A stretch of DNA of 13,067 bases from Flavobacteriia bacterium (GTDB taxonomy: Bacteria > Bacteroidota > Bacteroidia > Flavobacteriales > Schleiferiaceae): contig CATILC010000171.1 of NCBI GenBank assembly GCA_949516455.1, positions 1 through 13,067 on the forward strand, in the 5' to 3' direction. Under the pieces are notes generated by a model, which saw only the letters and a list, made by a program, of their open reading frames with translations, was not told the DNA's origin and made no database searches. The translations under genes and the position numbers were made by a program. This document shows positions 1 to 7,150 of this stretch, piece by piece (within the stretch, counting starts at the first letter, position 1; the number at the start of each line of letters is the position of its first letter).

Positions 1-114
1 ATGCCGGAGGGTGTCGGGCTGTGGTTCTCCCTTGAGCCTTAGCCGGATCACGAGCGCAAGCGAGTAACTGAAAAACACAATTCCAGCCCGCCTCAATACA
101 TGCCTTGTCACAAG

Positions 115-1065
115 CTAGCCCCGCAGCACTTTGACATAGTGCACCTGCAGGTCATTTATCTGAATAGAAATGAAATAATGCCCTTTCGGCAGTTCCAAAG
201 GCGGTCGCCAGATCACAGAATATTTGCCCGCTTCCATGGACTGCTCGTCCAAAACTGCAAGCTGCTGACCTTGAAGGTCGTATACGGCAACGGCCACTTT
301 TGAGCACTTGAACACGCCGTACTCGATCTCCAATTCCTCGCGGAAAGGATTGGGGAAAGCCGAATAGATCATTCCTTTCTCCAAATGGAGCTCGGAGGCA
401 CCGATGGGCACTCCATTGCCGTCCAGAACAATATCCCAGCTCCCTTCCAGCTCGTTGTTGGCGTTGGTGTTCAGCGGTATGATGCGGTGCGTAGCGTCGT
501 AAGCTCCGCTGCTGATACTGGCCGCTGCATCCGAAGCGATGTACGGATCCCCTTGAAAATAAAGCTGTGTGATCAGTGGAGCAAAACCCGGAGGAGTGAT
601 CCGAAAGTGAATATGGGCTGGCCGATAGCTCGCACCATTGAGATAGAATCCGGGCATGACCGTTTCAAAAAGGTAAAAACCCTGGCTGTTGGCATTCACC
701 CGACCACGCAAACGGAAGCCGGTATTGTCGTACGCTCCGTTGCCGTCCGCATGCCAGACATCGATCTCCGTATTGGACAGGGCCTGGGTGCAATCCAGAT
801 TCAGGACCCGTCCGCTGATGATCAGCCGCTGCCCCACTTCACCCGGACCGGCCAGCTGCCCATTTTGGATGAACGGCGCATTTGGCGTGTAAAACGGACC
901 TTGTCCGTAATAATCCACTGTTGATGGTTCGCAGCTCCCCTCCTGCCCCTTTTCTTTATCCTGCTTGATGGCTTGCTCCGCCTTCAACACACCTGGTACA
1001 GCAGCTACAGAAAAAACCGAAAGCGAGGTATTCCTCAAAAACGCTCTTCTGCTCTTCTTTTTCAT
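115..1065 (-). CDS. Exported intradiol ring-cleavage dioxygenase-like protein with Tat-like leader and T9SS sorting domain
   Basis: The 316-residue product belongs to the intradiol dioxygenase fold, whose members use non-haem Fe(III) to cleave catecholic rings between the two hydroxyls. The leader has a twin-arginine motif (SRRAFLR, residues 5-11), then a hydrophobic stretch and a likely cut near LKA/E at 29-30. The domain spans about residues 50-225. By comparison with catechol 1,2-dioxygenase, the four iron ligands are Y112 (GAYDN), Y141 (MPGFY), H151 and H153 (RPAHIHF), with the conserved Arg at 149. From about residue 232 a type A T9SS sorting tail follows, seen as FPNPF, a YDLQGQQ strand and a closing VKVLRG. 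The protein is therefore probably secreted or surface-bound. The substrate is unknown; aromatic, lignin-derived or humic catechols are guesses. The start is chosen because it directly precedes the leader. A palindrome lies 21 bp upstream. Confidence 0.9.
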   Translation of the reverse strand: MKKKSRRAFLRNTSLSVFSVAAVPGVLKAEQAIKQDKEKGQEGSCEPSTVDYYGQGPFYTPNAPFIQNGQLAGPGEVGQRLIISGRVLNLDCTQALSNTEIDVWHADGNGAYDNTGFRLRGRVNANSQGFYLFETVMPGFYLNGASYRPAHIHFRITPPGFAPLITQLYFQGDPYIASDAAASISSGAYDATHRIIPLNTNANNELEGSWDIVLDGNGVPIGASELHLEKGMIYSAFPNPFREELEIEYGVFKCSKVAVAVYDLQGQQLAVLDEQSMEAGKYSVIWRPPLELPKGHYFISIQINDLQVHYVKVLRG

Positions 1066-1086
1066 TTGGGAAAGCTAATGAATGTG

Positions 1087-1106
1087 TTCGCTCTGAGCGC
1101 TCACTT
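1087..1106. repeat. Intergenic palindromic motif, copy 1
   Basis: The sequence TTCGCTCTGAGCG followed by CTCACTT contains the inverted repeat CGCTC-t-GAGCG (1089-1099), and GAGCGCTC at 1095-1102 is itself a perfect palindrome. It sits 21 bp upstream of the dioxygenase start, in the spacer before the plus-strand hypothetical gene. The copy at 2867-2886 matches it at 16 of 20 positions, and all four differences are C/T changes. It could be an operator or a short extragenic repeat; the function is inferred only from position and symmetry. Confidence 0.45.
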
Positions 1107-1298
1107 CGGAAAGGTCAAGAAGAACATCCTGGATCGTGTCGTGGACATTCAATACCGCAGAACCCGATAAGCCTTTCAGCTGAATGGATCAGTTGCAGAG
1201 GAGTCGACTTCTGAGAAACACCTCATTAATTCTGCCTGAAAAACTTGCGTATGTCATTTATTTTCAGTACAATAAAGAGTAAATCAATCCAATCTTTT

Positions 1299-1697
1299 AT
1301 GAGGGAAACCTACACCAATGCCTATGAGATCGAATACCTCTTTGAGGAAATGCCAAATGGCGACATCAAATGGACGGGGGCTTTCGACGGCTGCCGAATG
1401 AATGAATCAGACGGCCGCATCAATATGGTCAACCCCAAGGGCGGACCCCAACTGAAAAAGGGGCAGATGCTCAGCCATATCACTCGCGGAGACTTCAACA
1501 TACTCATCGATCACTTTGAGCGCATAGAAGAGGGTTTTCTGATCAAGACCAATGCAGCAGAAAACGACGGGAAAACCTTAGAGGAACAAGGCCTGATCCC
1601 AGAGAATTTCCATCTCTACGATAGAGTGGATATGAAGGACCACCAAGAGCGCACCAAGACCGATTGGTGGAAGAAGAAATCTTCCTCCGCATCTTAG
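1299..1697 (+). CDS. Hypothetical protein, family not recognised
   Basis: This 132-residue soluble, acidic and polar protein has no signal peptide or membrane segment. I do not recognise its family. It starts with a Glu/Tyr-rich stretch (TNAYEIEYLFEEM) and has a central Gly/Lys segment (NPKGGPQLKKGQ, about residues 43-54). A helix-like stretch (DFNILIDHF) follows, and the protein ends in WWKKKSSSAS. The start at 1299 (ATG) is preferred. The frame stays open upstream to a TTG at 1245 and an ATG at 1251, but those would add 16-18 residues unlike the rest and fall in an AT-rich stretch that looks like leader or promoter. The next gene begins 21 bp downstream, so co-transcription with the lipoprotein amidotransferase is likely. 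Codon-like composition and the clean frame support a real gene. Confidence 0.7.
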   Translation: MRETYTNAYEIEYLFEEMPNGDIKWTGAFDGCRMNESDGRINMVNPKGGPQLKKGQMLSHITRGDFNILIDHFERIEEGFLIKTNAAENDGKTLEEQGLIPENFHLYDRVDMKDHQERTKTDWWKKKSSSAS

Positions 1698-1718
1698 CGG
1701 CTGAAAAGCCATTCCCTT

Positions 1719-2501
1719 ATGAAGCCCTTTCTGGCCATTGCCCTACTTCTTAACGCTGCGGCCTGCATTTCCCCAGCCTCAGATCCGACCGAAAAGAATG
1801 AGGTACCCTACATCCTCGTCTCAAAAGACAACAAAGGCCAGATCGGTGAATGGCTGCACATTCTGGATCCACAGCTTCAGATCAAGGAATTCTACGGCAT
1901 ACCCCTCGATTCGCTGGAATTCTATCTGGATCGTGCCCAGGCTGTGGTGATCGGCGGCGGGAAGGACATTGATCCCGAATGGTACGATCAACCACAATAC
2001 AGACCACTCTGCGGACCTGTAGACCCGTATCGGGACAGTCTGGAATATGCGATGATCTCCTACGCCCGGGAGAAGTTGCTCCCCACCCTGGGCATCTGCA
2101 GGGGCCAACAGATGATCAACGTGACCTATGGAGGTACGCTCATACCGGACATTCCCAGCTTTATCGATACACCCCAGGCGCACAAAAGCAGCAGCGACAG
2201 CGCCCACAGCCTTTTGCCTGTGACGGGATCGTGGATAAACGATTCATTTTCCTCGGAAGTTTTCTGGGTCAATAGTCGGCACCATCAGTGCGTTGACGCA
2301 CTGGCAGCGGGCTTCCGAGTGGACGCCTACGCACCAGACAGCGTGATCGAGGCCATATCCTTAGCAGATTCCATTCATCCATTTGTGCAGGCTGTACAAT
2401 TTCATCCTGAAGACCTTAGGGATACCCTCTCCAACAGTTGGGGTGCTTTGTTTCTTCAGGCCGTCTCTTCTCAACACAACGAACTTCATGCCCATGAATA
2501 A
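1719..2501 (+). CDS. Lipoprotein with class I glutamine amidotransferase fold (Peptidase C26 / PuuD-like)
   Basis: The 260-residue product has an N-terminal lipoprotein-type signal ending LNAAAC, with C16 the likely lipidated residue. A Peptidase C26-like domain covers about residues 30-250. The expected catalytic residues are present: nucleophile C127 in GICRGQQ, and H229 with E231 in QFHPED. The family's GGGKDIDPEWY motif (79-89) and the VNSRHHQ segment (184-190) also fit. Characterised relatives (PuuD and similar) hydrolyse gamma-glutamyl amides such as gamma-Glu-GABA in the cytoplasm. Here the signal places the enzyme in the envelope, which suggests hydrolysis of gamma-glutamyl compounds outside the cytosol, for example peptides or cell-wall fragments; that part is inference. 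The stop overlaps the start of the cupin gene by 8 bp, implying translational coupling. Confidence 0.87.
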   Translation: MKPFLAIALLLNAAACISPASDPTEKNEVPYILVSKDNKGQIGEWLHILDPQLQIKEFYGIPLDSLEFYLDRAQAVVIGGGKDIDPEWYDQPQYRPLCGPVDPYRDSLEYAMISYAREKLLPTLGICRGQQMINVTYGGTLIPDIPSFIDTPQAHKSSSDSAHSLLPVTGSWINDSFSSEVFWVNSRHHQCVDALAAGFRVDAYAPDSVIEAISLADSIHPFVQAVQFHPEDLRDTLSNSWGALFLQAVSSQHNELHAHE

Positions 2502-2853
2502 GGTCAATCTGAAAGAAAAACTCGCTCTGTTCTCGGACCATTGGCATCCGAGGATCGCCGGTGAACTCAATGGACAGCAGGTGAAGCTGGCCAAGCTGCA
2601 GGGTGAATTCATCTGGCACAGCCATGAGGAAGAAGACGAGATGTTCCTGGTGTTGGATGGAGAACTGACCCTTGAATTTCGCGACCGAACAGTTGTACTG
2701 AAGGAAAATGAATTTCTCATTGTACCGCGTGGTGTGGAGCACCGGCCTGTGGCGCACAATGAAGTCTCTGTTATGCTCATTGAACCAGCGAGCACCGTCA
2801 ATACCGGAAAGATCAAGAACGAACGTACCCGGCAAGGACTCGACTACATTTGA
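2494..2853 (+). CDS. Small single-domain cupin protein
   Basis: The 119-residue cytoplasmic cupin carries both conserved cupin motifs. Motif 1 is visible as HSHEEEDE (about residues 44-51), which supplies two His and a Glu for metal binding. Motif 2 is PRGVEH (about 78-83), supplying the last His. Single-domain cupins of this type, starting MNKVNLKEK and with a VEHRPVA segment, are widespread in Bacteroidota; their substrate is not known. The frame is open further upstream, but an ATG at 2494 gives the usual family N-terminus, and another ATG lies two codons earlier at 2488. The start lies inside the end of the amidotransferase gene (8-bp overlap), so the two are probably translated together. 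The role could be a sugar or small-molecule isomerase, a dioxygenase, or a binding protein. Confidence 0.88.
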   Translation: MNKVNLKEKLALFSDHWHPRIAGELNGQQVKLAKLQGEFIWHSHEEEDEMFLVLDGELTLEFRDRTVVLKENEFLIVPRGVEHRPVAHNEVSVMLIEPASTVNTGKIKNERTRQGLDYI

Positions 2854-2866
2854 TGTAAGCATCATA

Positions 2867-2886
2867 TTCGCTCCGAGCGTTCATCT
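2867..2886. repeat. Intergenic palindromic motif, copy 2
   Basis: TTCGCTCCGAGCG followed by TTCATCT contains the inverted repeat CGCTC-c-GAGCG (2869-2879). It begins 13 bp after the cupin stop and ends 31 bp before the hydrolase start. It is the second copy of the motif at 1087-1106, in the same orientation on the plus strand. With no T-run after it, it is a weak terminator candidate; an operator or small repeat fits as well. Confidence 0.45.
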
Positions 2887-2895
2887 TACCTTACT

Positions 2896-2903
2896 TACGT
2901 TTT
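2896..2903 (+). promoter_or_regulatory. Candidate -7 promoter element for the hydrolase gene
   Basis: TACGTTTT matches the Bacteroidota -7 consensus TAnnTTTG at five of six fixed positions and lies 14 bp before the ATG at 2918. I found no convincing -33 TTTG partner, so this is only a position-supported candidate. The palindrome at 2867-2886 would lie where a -33 region or operator is expected. Confidence 0.25.
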
Positions 2904-2917
2904 AATATCACCCAAGC

Positions 2918-3856
2918 ATGAATCGCATTTCCCACCGATGGACCCTCTTGATCTTCCTCGCCTTTACACTGACGATGGGCTGCAGCATACCGGAGGATCC
3001 TTCAGAAGAAAAGTTGCCATTCACCTACTGGGGACATCGGTACCTGCTCACCTCAGATGTGGCCTATGGAACCGATCCTGAACAGCAACTGGACATCTAC
3101 AGGCAGGGGCAACGGCTCGGTGAACTGGAATGGTGGCGGAATGACAGCTCATCGCACCCTACCCTGATCTTTATTCACGGAGGTGGCTGGGTCGGCGGAA
3201 AAAAGGAAACGGACATCACTTCGATCACCCCCTATTTGCAGCATGGATGGAACGTGGTGAACCTGGAATACCGAAAAGGAGAAAATACCGCACCAGCGGC
3301 TGTGGAGGATGTGCTCTGTGCCCTTGAATGGATCGCGGATCATGCAGAAGAATACAATTTGGACATGGACCGGGTGGTGCTCTCCGGAGGTTCGGCAGGA
3401 GGACACCTGAGTTTGATCGCCGGATTCTTGAACACCAAAGAAAAAGGCCCGTATTGCCACGCCGGAGACCGAATGAACATCCGTGCCGTGGTGAATTGGT
3501 TCGGCATCACCGACATTGAAAAGATCGAGACCTACCTGCGGAGCATCAAACCCGACTGGAACTATGCAGGGATGTGGATCGACGGGACTGAGAAGGTGGA
3601 CAGCATTTCCAAAATGTATTCACCTGTGCACCACATCAGCGAAGGCACGCCACCGGTACTGACCCTGCATGGGGAGCTCGACTCCGTCGTACTCTTCGAT
3701 CAGGCCACAGAGCTGCACAGGCTGCTCGACAGTGCTGGCATTCCCAACCGACTCTTGTCCGATCCGATGGGCAATCATGGAGGCTTCTCCAATGAGCAGT
3801 ATCAGGCATTCTATGAAGCCATCTTTGAATTCCTCGGCCCGCTGACCGAAGCATGA
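2918..3856 (+). CDS. Alpha/beta-hydrolase lipoprotein (BD-FAE / HSL-like esterase)
   Basis: The 312-residue product begins with a lipoprotein signal (hydrophobic 9-20, then MGC with C22 the likely lipidated residue) followed by an acidic linker. The hydrolase domain contains the HGGGW oxyanion-hole motif (87-91), the nucleophile elbow GGSAGG with S159, an acid at D255 in HGELDS, and H287 in GNHGGF. This is a complete Ser-Asp-His triad of the carboxylesterase or hormone-sensitive-lipase type. Family members cleave ester bonds in acylated sugars, xenobiotics or short-chain lipids; the substrate here is unknown. Its location would be the outer membrane or cell surface. It is separated from the cupin by 64 bp with its own candidate promoter, so it may be a separate unit or the last gene of the upstream series. 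It converges on the DUF4249 gene. Confidence 0.9.
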   Translation: MNRISHRWTLLIFLAFTLTMGCSIPEDPSEEKLPFTYWGHRYLLTSDVAYGTDPEQQLDIYRQGQRLGELEWWRNDSSSHPTLIFIHGGGWVGGKKETDITSITPYLQHGWNVVNLEYRKGENTAPAAVEDVLCALEWIADHAEEYNLDMDRVVLSGGSAGGHLSLIAGFLNTKEKGPYCHAGDRMNIRAVVNWFGITDIEKIETYLRSIKPDWNYAGMWIDGTEKVDSISKMYSPVHHISEGTPPVLTLHGELDSVVLFDQATELHRLLDSAGIPNRLLSDPMGNHGGFSNEQYQAFYEAIFEFLGPLTEA

Positions 3857-3860
3857 GCAT

Positions 3861-3886
3861 TGCTGTAGAGCAGATGATCTACTGCA
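3861..3886. terminator. Possible bidirectional terminator hairpin between convergent genes
   Basis: TGCTGTAGA (3861-3869) and TCTACTGCA (3878-3886) can pair over nine positions with one mismatch around an 8-base loop. It occupies the 22-bp gap between the converging hydrolase and DUF4249 genes and runs five bases into the latter's end. There is no clear T-run on either side, so rho-independent activity is uncertain. Confidence 0.3.
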
Positions 3887-4745
3887 CCTCGGTGCGGGTG
3901 AGCGCATAGGCAGAGAAGACGCCATATCCGTTCACAATGTTGGAATGGACCTGCCGTGGTTCGGCAAAGGGATTACCGGATTCAAAACCACTGAGCCCTA
4001 TGCCCTGTTTGAAGAGGTCTTCTTCCAGGACGTAGAGATCCAAAAAGACGGTGTCCGGAATAAAGAAAGAGGGTGAAAAACTGACGACGATATCCTTGGA
4101 ACTGCCGCCCATGATGTCGGGGCGCACATAGGCCCATTCAAAGATCTCCTCGCCATCTCCAAGATCTATCCCCGCATCGCTTTCAAACTCGAGGAAGGGC
4201 GAATTGGACGAAAAGTAGATCTTCTCCTCCCATCCCATGGACTCGGTAGCCGTGAAGCTCAGGTAGTAATAGCGTTCCGCAGGCAAACCGGGAAGCGTCA
4301 TACGCACATCCATTCCTCCAGGCTGTACCCAACTGAGTTGGCTGGGCGCTGCTGGCACAGGCACCTGAGCCACGGCAGTGGCCTCCTCAAAATTGGTGTG
4401 CCGTACGGAGATCGAATAACTCTTGGCACTTTGTACTGGCTTGGACGAGGCAAAGACTCCTGTCTCAAAACCGAAAGACTGATACGAAAGGCTGTCCCAG
4501 AGCAGTCCGTCCTCGTACATCAGCACCTTTGCATTGGGCAGGTCGTAGGGCGTTTGTTCTGATCCAAACACGGGAATGCTGTAACTGACCTCCACCACAG
4601 GAGGCTCCCCGGGACTCAGGGCCGAATGCACCACTAGTCTTGAATCTGGGGATTCGACAAAGTAATCGAGCTTGGAGTTGAAGAACTCCTCCGAGCAGCT
4701 GCAGAGGAGCAAGGCCAGGATCGAAAAAAGTAGGGTTTGCCTCAT
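3879..4745 (-). CDS. DUF4249-family lipoprotein, partner of the TonB-dependent receptor
   Basis: The 288-residue product has a lipoprotein signal (hydrophobic 5-14, then CSC, with C17 the likely lipidated residue) followed at once by SEE. Acidic residues right after the lipid Cys are a feature of surface-export signals on Bacteroidota lipoproteins. The body is beta-rich. Near the C-terminus it has the family's GNPFAEPRQVHSNIVNGYGVFSAY segment, in which the NPF, the SN(I/V) and the Gly-x-Gly followed by aromatic residues are the recognisable parts. DUF4249 proteins have no settled biochemical function, but they are repeatedly encoded beside TonB-dependent receptors, as here, with a 2-bp gap. 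This one probably acts as the surface substrate-capture or accessory subunit of that receptor. The pair is expected to be co-transcribed. Confidence 0.87.
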   Translation of the reverse strand: MRQTLLFSILALLLCSCSEEFFNSKLDYFVESPDSRLVVHSALSPGEPPVVEVSYSIPVFGSEQTPYDLPNAKVLMYEDGLLWDSLSYQSFGFETGVFASSKPVQSAKSYSISVRHTNFEEATAVAQVPVPAAPSQLSWVQPGGMDVRMTLPGLPAERYYYLSFTATESMGWEEKIYFSSNSPFLEFESDAGIDLGDGEEIFEWAYVRPDIMGGSSKDIVVSFSPSFFIPDTVFLDLYVLEEDLFKQGIGLSGFESGNPFAEPRQVHSNIVNGYGVFSAYALTRTEVQ

Positions 4746-4747
4746 GC

Positions 4748-7078
4748 TTAGAATTTGAAGATGTATCCGATGGACGGCAGTATGGGAAAAAGACTGACCT
4801 GCCTGACCTCCCGTCCGCTGTTGTAATTATCGCGCACATAGAGGAAGAAGGGATTCTGATGATTGTAGGCGTTGTAGGCGCTGATGTTGAAGACCCGACT
4901 TCCCCACTTGGTCTTTTTCTTGAAATTCAGACTTACATCCAACCTGTGGTAGGCGGGCATCCGATAGGCGTTGCGATCGCTGTAGCGCTCCACCAGTCCG
5001 CCGTAGTATGCGTCAAAGAATGACGTGACTTGAGGCCCTCTGTAAAACTCAACCGGCATGGTGATGGTGTTGCCACTGCCGTAGACCCAGGTCGCCCCAA
5101 TGTCGACACGCTCGCTGATGTCGTAAACGAGCACCACTGAAAGATCGTGTCGGCGGTCGAACTTATATGGATAGATCTCGCCATTGTTGAGCTCTTCAAA
5201 CTGCCTCTTGCTCCAAGCCAGTGTATAGCCCACCCAGCCCGAGAGACGCCCCAGTTTTCGCTGAAGGAGGAACTCCATTCCGTATGCCCAGCCCCTTCCA
5301 TTGGTTTCGATCTGCGACTGCCAGTTGGAGCGGGAAATAAAGGAAGCCCCTTCCTTGTATTCGATCAGGCCATCCATCCACTTATAATAGCCCTCTATGG
5401 AGAGATCTAGTTTGTATTTGGGGATCGAATGCGACAGCCCCGCTGCGATCTGCTGCGAAGACTGCGCAGGCACCTGGGAGGTGGCGGGCACCCAAAGATC
5501 GGTGGGCAGTCCCACTGATGTATTGCTCAACAGGTGAATGAACTGCATCATGGAGGCATAGGAGAGTTTGGCGCTGAGCCGCTCATTGATCAGATAGCGG
5601 CCCGAAACCCGGGGCTGCAGCGAATTCAGATAGTCTCCATCCACGGCATATCCGGCGTAGTGCAATCCAAAGTTGACCTTCATGCGCTGGGAGAACCGAA
5701 CCTCATCTTCGGCGTAGACAAAGAAGTCGTAGCTGTAGGTCTTAGGAGAAAAATTGAGTACCGAATCGATATCCACTCCTGGACTGCTCTCCTTGAAGGT
5801 CAGGGCCCCTGGGGTAAAAATGTGCTGTGTCAGTGCGCCACCGAATTTCATGCGGTGACGGGTATTGGGCAGATAGTCAAAATCGACCTTGGCGGTCAGA
5901 TCTTCGATCTTGGACAGGAAGACGGCTGAGTACTGTTCGTTGCTGGATCGGACGGATGAACCGATCTCGAACTTATAGTTGCTGTAGGTCAGGGCGGTAT
6001 TGGCGAAGAGCCTGGGATTGGATACGTGGTTCCAGCGCAAGGCGAAGGTGGTATTGCCCCATTTCAGATCGGATTCATTGCGCGCAGAGGATGAACCAAA
6101 ACCGCTCGGTTCTTCAAAACGAGAATAGAATTTATCCTTTCCGGTGTAAAGACTCGCGTAGATCCGATCCTTATCGGACAGGATGTAGTTCAACTTGGCG
6201 GTCAGATCACCGAAGTAATAACCCGCAGACTCTCCACTCGGTGGACGTACTGCATTGGCCAATGCATCGATGTAGGTGCGGCGTCCCGAAACCGCAAAGC
6301 TCATCTTGTCCTTGATGATCGGACCCTCGAGGAAGAGTTTGGAGGAGATCAGACCGAGTGCCCCCTCTCCTGAAAATTCTTTCATGCTTCCCTCCTTCAG
6401 ATCGATCTCGAGAACCGAACTGAGTCTTCCACCATGCCGGGCGGGAAATCCTCCTTTGGTCAGGGATACGTTCTTGATGGCGTCCGCATTGAAGACCGAG
6501 AAGAAACCGAACAGGTGAGAGGCATTGTACACGGTCACCCCGTCCATGAGGATCAGGTTCTGATCGGGCCCACCGCCCCGCACGTAAATGCCGCTGGTCC
6601 CCTCATTGCCGCTTTGGACCCCTGGGAGCAATTGGATGACCTTGAGCACATCCACCTCACCGAACAAGGCTGGGATCTTTTTTATCTGGGCCACGGGAAT
6701 ATCGACCTGACTCATCTGTGTTCGTTCGACCTCACTGGCCTCGGCAGTGACCACGGCTTCCTGAAGCAACTCGGTTTCCTGTGAAAGATGCCAGTCGATG
6801 ACCGTATCCTTCTTCAGATCGATCGTCACTGTCTGCTTTTCAAAACCCACCAATGCCGCACTTATCTTGTAGCTGCCCCTTGGCAGAGTCAGGCTATAAA
6901 ATCCGTAGGAATTGCTTGCTGTTCCAATGGCCTGGTCGGCAACAAATACATTGGCAGCCGGAAGACGCTCGGCTGAGGCCGCATCATCTATGAAACCGCT
7001 GATGGTGGCCTGTTGGGCATTCAAGACTGTTGCCCCTGCAAAAAGTAAAAAAGCAAAAAATCTATTCACAGTGATCAT
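4748..7078 (-). CDS. TonB-dependent outer-membrane receptor with carboxypeptidase-regulatory-like N-terminal domain
   Basis: The 776-residue receptor has a signal peptide (residues 1-21, cleavage after NA before QQ). A carboxypeptidase-D regulatory-like beta-sandwich follows at about 24-100, then a plug domain at about 115-230 with GIYVRGGGPDQNLILMDG (163-180) and the KGGFPARHGGRLSS segment. The rest is a 22-strand-type barrel ending in the terminal aromatic FKF. It imports a ligand across the outer membrane using energy from TonB-ExbBD. Cargo cannot be read from the sequence. The length and the lack of a SusD neighbour argue against a standard polysaccharide locus; a DUF4249 lipoprotein takes that position instead. 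Siderophores, metal complexes, peptides or small organics are all possible. An A-rich stretch precedes the ATG, as is common in Bacteroidota. Confidence 0.93.
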   Translation of the reverse strand: MITVNRFFAFLLFAGATVLNAQQATISGFIDDAASAERLPAANVFVADQAIGTASNSYGFYSLTLPRGSYKISAALVGFEKQTVTIDLKKDTVIDWHLSQETELLQEAVVTAEASEVERTQMSQVDIPVAQIKKIPALFGEVDVLKVIQLLPGVQSGNEGTSGIYVRGGGPDQNLILMDGVTVYNASHLFGFFSVFNADAIKNVSLTKGGFPARHGGRLSSVLEIDLKEGSMKEFSGEGALGLISSKLFLEGPIIKDKMSFAVSGRRTYIDALANAVRPPSGESAGYYFGDLTAKLNYILSDKDRIYASLYTGKDKFYSRFEEPSGFGSSSARNESDLKWGNTTFALRWNHVSNPRLFANTALTYSNYKFEIGSSVRSSNEQYSAVFLSKIEDLTAKVDFDYLPNTRHRMKFGGALTQHIFTPGALTFKESSPGVDIDSVLNFSPKTYSYDFFVYAEDEVRFSQRMKVNFGLHYAGYAVDGDYLNSLQPRVSGRYLINERLSAKLSYASMMQFIHLLSNTSVGLPTDLWVPATSQVPAQSSQQIAAGLSHSIPKYKLDLSIEGYYKWMDGLIEYKEGASFISRSNWQSQIETNGRGWAYGMEFLLQRKLGRLSGWVGYTLAWSKRQFEELNNGEIYPYKFDRRHDLSVVLVYDISERVDIGATWVYGSGNTITMPVEFYRGPQVTSFFDAYYGGLVERYSDRNAYRMPAYHRLDVSLNFKKKTKWGSRVFNISAYNAYNHQNPFFLYVRDNYNSGREVRQVSLFPILPSIGYIFKF

Positions 7079-7104
7079 ATTTTCTCATTCGTGGGCAAAC
7101 CGAA

Positions 7105-7112
7105 AAAAACTA
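7105..7112 (-). promoter_or_regulatory. Candidate -7 promoter element for the receptor-DUF4249 pair
   Basis: Read on the minus strand, TAGTTTTT matches TAnnTTTG at five of six fixed positions and ends 26 bp before the receptor ATG at 7078. It lies in the 72-bp gap after the ABC gene, the only spacer able to hold a promoter for the pair. No good -33 element was seen at the expected distance. Confidence 0.25.
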
Positions 7113-7150
7113 TTGTCACCCTACTTCTATTTCCATTTCGAACGCAAAAA

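Noticed and set aside
1..87. Possible gene ends at the left edge: a minus-strand frame with a hydrophobic stretch (VFFSYSLALVI) and a plus-strand frame ending in GLWFSLEP at 42
   Set aside because: Both are too short to judge, the minus-strand frame has only GTG/TTG starts, and neither gives a family match. Sequence left of the window would decide.
104..114. CTTGTCACAAG palindrome just after the dioxygenase stop, as a terminator
   Set aside because: Five-base arms with a one-base centre cannot form a stable hairpin and there is no T-run.
385..924. 179-codon plus-strand frame inside the dioxygenase gene
   Set aside because: It lies wholly opposite a gene with complete catalytic motifs; the translation has no recognisable features.
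973..1170. 65-codon plus-strand frame spanning the dioxygenase leader and the spacer
   Set aside because: Most of it is opposite the Tat-like leader; no family features and no plausible start context.
1719..3856. Idea that the amidotransferase, cupin and hydrolase form a defence or toxin system
   Set aside because: All three are ordinary enzyme families with intact catalytic sites and envelope signals on two of them; no toxin, nuclease or sensor module is present.
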